A program made the translations under genes and the position numbers. The notes under the pieces are model-generated. The model was not told the DNA's origin, ran no database searches, and was given only the letters and a program-made list of their open reading frames with translations. Positions 1-5,558 of a DNA stretch of 5,558 nt are shown piece after piece; position 1 is the first letter of the stretch, and every line of letters starts with the position of its first letter. Source of the stretch: Acidobacteriota bacterium (lineage in GTDB: Bacteria; Acidobacteriota; Terriglobia; UBA7540). The DNA lies in assembly GCA_021789565.1 (NCBI GenBank), contig JAJYJL010000656.1, forward strand, positions 1-5,558, written 5' to 3'.

Positions 1-1470
1 ACGATCTTCAGCGTACTGTAAAAGTTTCAGGAAGGTATTCACCAACGCAGTCTCGTTGACGGACCCAACGCGGGGGCTGACCAGCAGGCGCAAATGCGGT
101 ATTCCGTTGCGGCTTTCCCCCTCAACAAGCTGGTAGTCCGTGCTTCTTCCGCCGAATGTTTCCGGCAGTTTCTTCTCAATAATCCAGACGAAATCCGTGT
201 TGACAAAAGTCACGCCTTCGCCCGTGAGCTTTTCGTAGCTGCGGATATTCGAGAGGTACGCCTGGAAACCAAGCTGGCCAAACCCGCAGGCACAGGGCCC
301 CGTGCCAACGTCTCCGTAATCGCCCATGTCCACATTCAGCAACATTTTCGGCGACTCGTAGAGAATGTTTGTAAACAGATACGAGTCCACGGTGGTGTCA
401 GAATATGGGACCTGGACCTCGTGAGGAATGATCGCGGTGGTGTCCTCGTACAGGTGACAGTGATCGCTGGCTTCATAGGTTTGATCGCATCCCGCAGCGA
501 TCACTCCCGCCTCGGAAATTCCGTAGACAGGCACCGCGTACGCGCCCATTGATTCGATTTCATGCTTTTTCTGCGGGGTGAGCGGTTCACCGGTCACCAG
601 GAACCTGGCGCCCTTGAGGTTCAGGTTCAGATCGGCGGCAGCCATACAGATCCGCGCTGCTGAGGCCGCGAAGGTGTAGACCACACACCGCGGGTGTTCT
701 TCCAGCATCCGTGAAGCCCATTCGGCCACTGTCCGGGCATGGTTCAGGTCAACATACTCGGCCGGGGCCAGGGGGTTCCCATAGATTCGGCTGAGCAGGT
801 AAATGAGCTTCTTGCCCCAATTCCTTTCCCAACTGAGCTTCAGCTTCTCTTCATCAACCTGTGAAAACCACTTTCGAACCGGATTCCCGATATGCGCATA
901 CCTCAGGCTGGAGTTGATGCCAGGCGCTCCGGGAAAAACGGGAAACCAGTTCGCCACGGGCGCGGTCAGGCAACCATGAACATCCAGCAACAACGCATCG
1001 TAAAGCGAACGCTGATGAAGATAATCAAAGTCAATCCGAACCCTCGTTCCAGCGCTTCGGGTAGCCCCGCTTCGCACTTCGTAAGACTCGGCCAGAAATG
1101 GGTTATCAAACATCTTTTCGTTGCACTGGAACCGCACGCCATCGCGCCGGACCGGAACCCTTCCCTTGAATTCATCCACTGTGAAGTAAACGCCTTCCGC
1201 TTCCAGTGTGCGAAGGGCCGCTTCGAGGCCGTCTTTCCGGACCCAGGCACGGAGGTCATCGAAAGTTATCTTCCTGGGTTCCAGCATTTTCAGGTAGGGA
1301 CTGCCGGAATATTGGAAGATTCCTTTCTCAACAAAGTTCAGGAAATTCTCTTCGCGTTCCGCAACTCGTTTCTTCAGGAACTTGCGCGCCAGGGCAATCG
1401 CTTCTTCAGGCTCCATGCGGATCTTATGGAACCTTCTAAACCCATCGATGAACCGGAGGTACTTTTGCAT
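1..1470 (-). CDS. CapK/PaaK/LuxE-like adenylate-forming enzyme, 3'-truncated by window edge
   Basis: The frame is open for 490 codons from the ATG at 1470 to the left edge with no stop, so the C-terminus lies outside the window. The protein resembles the phenylacetate-CoA ligase-like (CapK, LuxE-related) branch of the ANL superfamily, which activates a carboxylic acid as an acyl-adenylate. Visible motifs are a divergent phosphate-binding loop SGATRSAGTRV (134-144), VTGEPLT (292-298), YGISEAG (316-322, with the conserved Glu320), DMGDYG (381-386, Asp384 being the likely ribose-binding Asp), PCACGFG (392-398), and an A8-like hinge IRSYEKLTGEG (409-419). The loop lacks the Lys of the usual SGTTGKPT. 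A GGGAG sequence lies 5 nt before this ATG, and recalled homologues start near MxKYLRF. In-frame ATG (1482) and GTG (1512, behind GGGGAG) are alternative starts. The substrate is unknown. By context it may activate a glycan substituent rather than phenylacetate. Confidence 0.88.
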   Translation of the reverse strand, partial: MQKYLRFIDGFRRFHKIRMEPEEAIALARKFLKKRVAEREENFLNFVEKGIFQYSGSPYLKMLEPRKITFDDLRAWVRKDGLEAALRTLEAEGVYFTVDEFKGRVPVRRDGVRFQCNEKMFDNPFLAESYEVRSGATRSAGTRVRIDFDYLHQRSLYDALLLDVHGCLTAPVANWFPVFPGAPGINSSLRYAHIGNPVRKWFSQVDEEKLKLSWERNWGKKLIYLLSRIYGNPLAPAEYVDLNHARTVAEWASRMLEEHPRCVVYTFAASAARICMAAADLNLNLKGARFLVTGEPLTPQKKHEIESMGAYAVPVYGISEAGVIAAGCDQTYEASDHCHLYEDTTAIIPHEVQVPYSDTTVDSYLFTNILYESPKMLLNVDMGDYGDVGTGPCACGFGQLGFQAYLSNIRSYEKLTGEGVTFVNTDFVWIIEKKLPETFGGRSTDYQLVEGESRNGIPHLRLLVSPRVGSVNETALVNTFLKLLQYAEDR

Positions 1471-1718
1471 GGTTACTCCCATCGCTGGAACACCGGCGCT
1501 GCCGAACCGCACTCTTTACTCCCCGGATGATGTGACCACCCATGGGGATCAGATGTCAGACACCGTTGTCAGGGCGTTTCTGCAATTAGATTTGAATAGG
1601 GATCGGTAAGTTTGTGACCGTTGCCGCTTTCACACACCCGGAAGTCTGCATATGAGTGCCGTCAGAATGTCTTCGCGGATTTCTGAGGGAAAACGGTGAA
1701 AGGAACTGCAACGAATGA
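1471..1718. other. Intergenic gap with no recognisable gene
   Basis: These 248 bp separate the stop of the FemAB-like gene from the start of the CapK-like gene. I found no coding frame with family-like content on either strand and no convincing -35/-10 pair. A weak 6-bp inverted repeat (TCAGAA at 1662-1667, TTCTGA at 1681-1686) lies soon after the upstream stop but has no T-run. The 7-mer TGTGACC occurs twice (1531-1537 and 1613-1619). The gap is long enough for the CapK-like gene to have its own promoter. Confidence 0.5.
1476..1480 (-). promoter_or_regulatory. Ribosome binding site of the CapK-like gene
   Basis: GGGAG on the minus strand, 5 nt before the ATG at 1470. It favours that ATG over the in-frame ATG at 1482 and the GTG at 1512. 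The GTG has its own GGGGAG with a 6-nt spacer, so the start is not fully settled. Confidence 0.55.
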
Positions 1719-2756
1719 TCAGCCAAAATGCCGATATAAAACGCGCCCCGCAGCAATAAGCACCGGTTGCGGTGAGTGCCCCAATACCCAACCGGCAGGC
1801 CGCTTCAGCGTCCCCAGAATGCTGCTGTGAGACGGCGAATGCGGATACTTATAGTATTTAAGAGGAACTTGCTTTCCACCAAGACGGTCTTTGAAGGCAA
1901 TAAGTCCGGGATTGTCCCAATCGGACCGGCCAAGGTCGAGTTCGATAAGCCCCTGGTCTTTTGCATCACGAATGGCTTTCCAGAAAAGCCAGGGCATTCC
2001 GCCCAGGTTATTGAGCCTGGTGTCTGAACACCCGTACTTATAAACCAGGGTCCTGTGATGCTGGAGGGTCACAATACTTGCGGCCACCTGGCCCTCGTGC
2101 AGCGCAACCCGCACCTGCATTGCTGGGCCCAGGCAATCGGCCAGGTTTTGGAACCACCTGAACGGCTGAGGTGGAACCCGTTGCCGTTGCCGGGTCTCGA
2201 CGAACAGACTGTAGAACATCTTCAGCAAAGAGGTTGAGCGCCCTTCCGCGTATTCCAACTTTTCTTTGTCTGCCCGCCTGATCTTCCTTTGCACGCAGTC
2301 TTTGTGGAAACTGGAGTAGATGGCCTTCTCATCACGCTCCAGATCAATTGCGTGGAAGCAATAGCTATCGCTCGGCTCCGCGCCGGCTTCGAGGCCCGGG
2401 AATTCATTTCGCGGCCGAAACTCGATGTGCCTGAACCCTCGCTTCTTTTGCTCTTTGTGCAGTTCTTCCAACAGGGCAGGGGCCATGTCGCTCTCGTCCA
2501 GCAACGGGTCGCAGTGATCAGAAAACGGCAGGGAAACAAGCCTCTTGCCGGTCAACCAGCTGGACACTACACAAAAAACCAGGCCGTTCCTCAATTCCTC
2601 ATGCGGCCCCGAAGCGGTGTAGACAACCGGCTCATAGCCGTGTGTCCGGCGCAGCGCCTCCAGCCACTCGGGCCGGTGAAAGACGGAGGAACGCGGATGA
2701 CTCTCGACAAAGGTTCCCCATCGCCGGTCATGAATTGGATTGAGTTGGTAAATCAT
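1719..2756 (-). CDS. FemAB-like GNAT-fold acyl/aminoacyl transferase
   Basis: A complete 345-residue protein of the FemAB-related/GNAT (Acetyltransf_6-like) family, normal in length for the family. Members transfer acetyl, acyl or aminoacyl groups; the classical FemABX enzymes add amino acids to peptidoglycan precursors from aminoacyl-tRNA. Related proteins are frequent in exopolysaccharide clusters. Family-typical stretches are an N-terminal segment LNPIHDRRW...SVFHRPEWLEALRRTHGYEP (5-43), SLPFSDHCDPLL (75-86), a basic FHKDCVQRKIRRADK region (150-164) and the C-terminal signature DLGRSDWDNPGLIAFKDRLGG (274-294). No signal peptide or membrane segment is evident, so it is probably cytoplasmic. 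The ATG at 2756 is the only reasonable start: the next Met is residue 91, and going upstream in frame a stop is met with no ATG, GTG or TTG between. No Shine-Dalgarno is visible and a small palindrome occupies its place. The donor and acceptor cannot be told from sequence. Confidence 0.87.
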   Translation of the reverse strand: MIYQLNPIHDRRWGTFVESHPRSSVFHRPEWLEALRRTHGYEPVVYTASGPHEELRNGLVFCVVSSWLTGKRLVSLPFSDHCDPLLDESDMAPALLEELHKEQKKRGFRHIEFRPRNEFPGLEAGAEPSDSYCFHAIDLERDEKAIYSSFHKDCVQRKIRRADKEKLEYAEGRSTSLLKMFYSLFVETRQRQRVPPQPFRWFQNLADCLGPAMQVRVALHEGQVAASIVTLQHHRTLVYKYGCSDTRLNNLGGMPWLFWKAIRDAKDQGLIELDLGRSDWDNPGLIAFKDRLGGKQVPLKYYKYPHSPSHSSILGTLKRPAGWVLGHSPQPVLIAAGRVLYRHFG

Positions 2757-2761
2757 TCGGA

Positions 2762-2777
2762 ACAGGCCAAAGCCTGT
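2762..2777. repeat. Short palindrome abutting the FemAB-like start codon
   Basis: ACAGGC (2762-2767), a 4-nt loop, then GCCTGT (2772-2777): a perfect 6-bp stem. In the minus-strand transcript it ends 5 nt before the ATG at 2756, where a Shine-Dalgarno is expected. It may form a small RNA hairpin affecting translation, or be the second half of a REP-like unit with the adjoining palindrome. Confidence 0.5.
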
Positions 2778-2819
2778 ACCCTTTAACGCCCGGAACTGCG
2801 ACGAGCGTTAAAGGGGACA
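2775..2819. repeat. REP-like inverted repeat between beta-helix and FemAB-like genes
   Basis: Arms 2775-2789 and 2805-2819 match as inverted repeats at 14 of 15 positions, with a perfect 11-bp core (CCCTTTAACGC at 2779-2789, GCGTTAAAGGG at 2805-2815) around a 15-nt spacer. No T-run follows in the direction of transcription, so it is not a typical Rho-independent terminator, though the hairpin could still stabilise or attenuate the transcript. The AAAGGGGACA-type arm end recalls REP-like palindromes tied to REP-associated tyrosine transposases. That link is from memory and no transposase is present here. Confidence 0.6.
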
Positions 2820-2842
2820 TGGTGTGTCAATCGAAACGGGCT

Positions 2843-4681
2843 TTAATTGGCAACAGCGCCCAGACCCGTTGGTGCGGGAGGCGCAGGCGAACTTGAGTAG
2901 CAACTGGCGGCATTGAATGTCAGGATACCGTTGCTGTCTTTGGAGCTGTTATCGTAACAGAGCTTCGCAGGAATGTCGTAAGAATGCCCACCGGGGCCGT
3001 TTCCGCCTGTAACGTCAGGTCCGATGGCAGGCCAGGGAGGATTCCCCCAGGGCGTTCCCCACCAGCCCGGCTTTGACGAAAGGAAAAATGAGGACGGCAA
3101 GGTCTGGCTTGAAGGCACGGGGTTCGCATACAGGGAAAGGCTGCTTGGGACCTCGCTGGAATCCCAGTGGACGGTGCCCGTTGCAACGTCATAGTTTCCC
3201 CACCGCATCAGAGTGGTGGCAACCAGGGGATCGTTGGGAATATTGGCTGTCGTCCCATCATTCCCGCTCCATCCCAGAACATAAATGCTCTTATTCGGAT
3301 TTGAGCCGCTTGGAGCAAGGTCCTCGTACTGGGTGTGACTCCCTGGATACCCGAGCACATTGCCGATCATGTTGAAGTATCGGCCAAATGATTCGACGCC
3401 GATCACCTTTGTGTTGTTGGTGGACCCGCTCTGCCAGCCGAGAATGCGATTTCTGAACAAAGTCAGGAAATCGCGCGTGCCGTGAATGGCGTCGGATCGG
3501 ACCCCATCAACTTGATTGCCCTCAAAGAGACTCATGTCCTCACCCGCACCGTGGGGCTGATAGGCATCCATCATCCAATTCGAGGATACGGGATAGTAGT
3601 CATCAATCGTATAGTTATACGCGTAAACGTTTCCGGCGTCCGGTCCGGAGGGAACCATCGGGCTCGCAATGTGTTGCAAAATGTTATTTTCAATCAGGCA
3701 ATCGGAAGTCTGGTAGGCTTCGATGCCGTAGCTTTGCGTTGCGCCGTTCTTCGTTCCGTAGAAATAGCTGTCCTGGACGGCAATATGCGTAGCAATGTAC
3801 ATCCAGACATGATTGCGATTGGGAGTTATCGATTTGACGTTTTCAATCCAGGAATTTGATGCATTATTGAACCCGATCCCGGACGTATCATTGCTGTTCG
3901 TGTGATCGAGGGACATATTCTCGATGCCGTCTCCCGAGGTGATCTGGTTCGCCCACCATGCTCCGGGGCTTTGGGATGCCCGCCAGTTTGGCATGTAGAG
4001 TCCGGGGGAGATCGTCACCGTATTTCCACTGACAGCAGTAACGGTCACGAGTTGCTGCTGGGCGCGATTGGAGCGGCCGCCGCCGCCCGTTCCTTCCGTG
4101 GAACATACTCCCTGCGCGCTGCAAGCAAATACATTCCCGTTGTCGGAGGAATCATCCAACTGGTCCAGGACGATAAAGCTGGATCCGGGGTGAAGGTTGC
4201 TAGTGTTACTCAAGGTGATCTGCGTCGTTCCCGCAGCGTAACCGGCAGTCCAGTTCGCGACATTGTTCGGCCCGCCCTGCCAGCTGTTGCTGCCGGCAAT
4301 ACAGATGTCAGCACTAAGTCCGTTGCAACTCGTATCTCCAGTGAACACAAGAAGGGTTTTGTCGGGACCGGCGCCACGAAGAGTAACGTTACTATGGCCG
4401 CCAAAATCAATCCCTGATGACAGGTTATAAGTGCCGGCATTCAGATAAACTACCTGATTGCTTGGACAGGATGCGATGGCACTATTGATTTGAGATGCAG
4501 TGGCTCCCGCACTGAGCGTGGCACAGACCGTGGTGCGGTTCGGAATGCCGCCTGTTACTCCAGCATTGCTCCAGTTAATCATTCTGCTCGGGGAGATAAT
4601 CCCGCTTGCGCTCTGGGCCCGCATATATACGGGAAACCCAATCACGACAATTAAAAAAAGCACTGACAGTTTACGTTCCAT
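2843..4681 (-). CDS. Exported right-handed beta-helix (pectate-lyase-like) protein
   Basis: A complete 612-residue protein with a Sec signal peptide: MERK n-region, hydrophobic core at about 5-20, and cleavage probably near RAQSA (21-25). An N-terminal part contains INSAIASCPSNQVVYLNAGTYNLSSG (65-90) and NVTLRGAGPDKT (98-109), the classic opening of a pectate-lyase-type beta-helix. The body (about 250-445) has repeated rungs rich in Asn, Ser and Gly, such as GIGFNNASNSWIENV, DCLIENNIL and TLFRNRILGW. A Trp/Pro/Gly-rich stretch (539-553) and a Pro-rich tail ending PAPPAPTGLGAVAN follow. Nine cysteines remain in the mature chain, including nearby pairs C119/C126 and C187/C193. Such proteins usually bind or cleave polysaccharides outside the cell. 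I cannot identify a definite catalytic triad of a known lyase or hydrolase class, so enzymatic activity is unproven. Its place among glycan genes suggests a role in trimming, anchoring or releasing the polymer. Confidence 0.85.
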   Translation of the reverse strand: MERKLSVLFLIVVIGFPVYMRAQSASGIISPSRMINWSNAGVTGGIPNRTTVCATLSAGATASQINSAIASCPSNQVVYLNAGTYNLSSGIDFGGHSNVTLRGAGPDKTLLVFTGDTSCNGLSADICIAGSNSWQGGPNNVANWTAGYAAGTTQITLSNTSNLHPGSSFIVLDQLDDSSDNGNVFACSAQGVCSTEGTGGGGRSNRAQQQLVTVTAVSGNTVTISPGLYMPNWRASQSPGAWWANQITSGDGIENMSLDHTNSNDTSGIGFNNASNSWIENVKSITPNRNHVWMYIATHIAVQDSYFYGTKNGATQSYGIEAYQTSDCLIENNILQHIASPMVPSGPDAGNVYAYNYTIDDYYPVSSNWMMDAYQPHGAGEDMSLFEGNQVDGVRSDAIHGTRDFLTLFRNRILGWQSGSTNNTKVIGVESFGRYFNMIGNVLGYPGSHTQYEDLAPSGSNPNKSIYVLGWSGNDGTTANIPNDPLVATTLMRWGNYDVATGTVHWDSSEVPSSLSLYANPVPSSQTLPSSFFLSSKPGWWGTPWGNPPWPAIGPDVTGGNGPGGHSYDIPAKLCYDNSSKDSNGILTFNAASCYSSSPAPPAPTGLGAVAN

Positions 4682-4684
4682 TTT

Positions 4685-4695
4685 CCCTCTGCCTC
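4685..4695 (-). promoter_or_regulatory. Purine-rich ribosome binding region of the beta-helix gene
   Basis: On the minus strand this reads GAGGCAGAGGG, ending 3 nt before the ATG at 4681. The GAGG at 4692-4695 has a workable 10-nt spacing, while AGAGGG at 4685-4690 is closer than usual. It supports the ATG at 4681, which also gives a well-formed signal peptide. Confidence 0.5.
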
Positions 4696-4761
4696 TTAAA
4701 CTCGATTTTGCCGGGACTTCTACGAAATAACAGTCGTCGTAGATGTTCCCTTAGCGCTTAC

Positions 4762-4767
4762 AGTATA
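4762..4767 (-). promoter_or_regulatory. Possible -10 element (TATACT) upstream of the beta-helix gene
   Basis: The minus strand carries TATACT about 80 nt before the ATG at 4681. It matches the sigma-70 -10 consensus at 5 of 6 positions, but no good -35 hexamer sits 16-18 nt upstream and there is no extended -10 TGn. The 280-bp gap with the glycosyltransferase makes a separate promoter reasonable. This exact site is a weak guess. Confidence 0.2.
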
Positions 4768-4961
4768 CGAACACCGCAAGAGCTCTATCTACTGGACAGG
4801 GGAACAGTAAAAGGTCAGGAACATCAAATTGTGCGCAAAGGCCAGCCTGGTTCCCGTGCAAACACAACAGGTTGCCGGCTTGGCAAATATTCTGACTCAA
4901 CGGAGAAGTACCCTACCCGCCGGAGCCTGGCATGCGGCCATCGCTGGAGCAGCCGACGGAT

Positions 4962-5558
4962 TCACAACCGATTCTCTTTTAACAGCCCTGCATACACATT
5001 GCACGTAAGTCCGGCGACGGACTGCCAGGAATAGTGTTCTTCTGCGTAATCTTTTATTTCCTGCCGCCGTCTGTTCAGGTTCTTGAAGAGTTCGCTCTGG
5101 AAATACGTCTCAATGGCGTCGGACATATCGACAGGATCGCGGGGACTGCAAACGAATCCTGTTGTTCCCTCAATGACGTCTTCTCTGAACGATCCCACAT
5201 CCGTCGCGATTACAGGGAGCCCGAAACTATATCCCAACGAAAGAATTCCGCTTTGGAAGATTTCCGTATAAGGCAGCGCCAGGACGTCAGATGCTTTGAA
5301 ATACAACTCAGTCTCTTCGTCCTGGATGAATTCGCTCTTAACAATGACCCGCCCTTGAACCGGCAAGCTCCGGATGGCCTGCTGTATTTCCGCCCAGTAA
5401 TTCTCGGTTCCTTTGAATAGCCGGCCGGCTATGATCAGGCGATATTCAGCGTGATCGGCTACCAGCCGCTGAAATGCGGCAACCAGATATTCAAGACCCT
5501 TATAGGGACGGATATTGCCGAAAAACAGAACCACCTTTTCGTCCTTGCTGATCCCCAA
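4962..5558 (-). CDS. GT4-type glycosyltransferase, C-terminal half (5' end outside window)
   Basis: The C-terminal 198 codons of a GT-B fold, family GT4-like glycosyltransferase (Glycos_transf_1 domain). The frame is open to the right edge, where the first codon is an internal TTG, so the N-terminal acceptor-binding domain (usually about 170-200 residues) lies outside. In-window residues show the start of the donor-binding domain, VVLFFGNIRPYKGLEYLVAAF (9-29), then LIIAG (41-45), ALPYTEIFQSGILSLGYSFGLPVIATDVG (94-122) and GFVCSPRDP (134-142). E99 fits the first Glu of the EX7E motif; the second position is Ser107. The enzyme would transfer a sugar from a nucleotide-sugar donor to a growing glycan or lipid-linked acceptor at the cytoplasmic face. 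The specific sugar cannot be read from the sequence. The stop is TGA, followed by a 280-bp gap before the beta-helix gene. Confidence 0.9.
   Translation of the reverse strand: MGISKDEKVVLFFGNIRPYKGLEYLVAAFQRLVADHAEYRLIIAGRLFKGTENYWAEIQQAIRSLPVQGRVIVKSEFIQDEETELYFKASDVLALPYTEIFQSGILSLGYSFGLPVIATDVGSFREDVIEGTTGFVCSPRDPVDMSDAIETYFQSELFKNLNRRRQEIKDYAEEHYSWQSVAGLTCNVYAGLLKENRL

Larger units (their letters stand above)
4682..4961. other. Intergenic gap between glycosyltransferase and beta-helix genes
   Basis: This 280-bp stretch has no frame with family-like content. It contains the candidate -10 TATACT, an 8-bp inverted repeat around it (GATGTTCC 4742-4749, GGAACATC 4818-4825), and a small 5-bp palindrome TTGCC-GGCTT-GGCAA around 4873-4887. 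No strong Rho-independent terminator was found after the glycosyltransferase stop. Confidence 0.5.

Noticed and set aside
94..552. Plus-strand open frame of 152 codons within the CapK-like gene
   Set aside because: It lies antisense to a frame with clear ANL-family motifs and has no recognisable domain of its own.
892..1530. Plus-strand open frame of 212 codons
   Set aside because: It is antisense to the N-terminal part of the CapK-like gene and its translation resembles no family. The minus strand explains this region well.
1662..1686. 6-bp inverted repeat after the FemAB-like stop as a terminator
   Set aside because: The stem is short, AT-containing, has a 13-nt loop and no T-run follows in the minus-strand direction.
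2289..2786. Plus-strand open frame of 165 codons
   Set aside because: It is antisense to the FemAB-like gene, whose family signatures are clear on the minus strand.
2775..2819. Inverted repeat as a Rho-independent terminator of the beta-helix gene
   Set aside because: The stem is strong, but the minus-strand sequence after it is not T-rich and quickly enters the next gene, so a terminator call is not supported.
2775..2819. Inverted repeat as ends of an insertion sequence or MITE
   Set aside because: The arms enclose only 15 nt, no target duplication is apparent, and no transposase is present.
2825..2830. Perfect TTGACA (-35 consensus) on the minus strand just after the beta-helix stop
   Set aside because: No acceptable -10 hexamer lies 15-19 nt downstream; that space is occupied by the palindrome arm.
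3902..4417. Plus-strand open frame of 171 codons
   Set aside because: It is antisense to the beta-helix gene and is low-complexity in translation with no domain or good ribosome site.

Overview
The window looks like part of an exopolysaccharide or capsule gene cluster from an Acidobacteriota-type bacterium. All four genes are read on the minus strand, so transcription runs from the right edge to the left. The taxonomic guess rests on recalled resemblance of the secreted beta-helix protein and the FemAB-like protein to families common in acidobacterial genomes. I could not run a search, so it is an inference. Base composition appears moderately GC-rich with no obvious shift between genes.

In transcription order: (1) 5558-4962 is the C-terminal half of a GT4-type glycosyltransferase whose start lies beyond the right edge. 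(2) A 280-bp gap (4961-4682) may hold a promoter. (3) 4681-2843 is a 612-residue exported right-handed beta-helix (pectate-lyase-like) protein with a signal peptide. (4) An 86-bp gap (2842-2757) holds two adjacent palindromes, one of them where a Shine-Dalgarno sequence would be expected. (5) 2756-1719 is a complete 345-residue FemAB/GNAT-fold acyl- or aminoacyl-transferase. (6) A 248-bp gap (1718-1471) has no recognisable gene. (7) 1470-1 is a CapK/PaaK/LuxE-like adenylate-forming enzyme, open for 490 codons and running off the left edge.

The likely joint task is building and decorating a surface glycan. The glycosyltransferase would add a sugar. The adenylating enzyme and the FemAB-like enzyme could activate and transfer an acyl or amino-acid group. 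The exported beta-helix protein could bind, trim or remodel the polymer outside the cell. The individual families are recognisable and the pathway is inference. I see no tRNA, rRNA, CRISPR array, transposase or phage gene. The most unusual non-coding feature is the REP-like double palindrome at 2762-2819. I did not find convincing evidence of a wholly new system.
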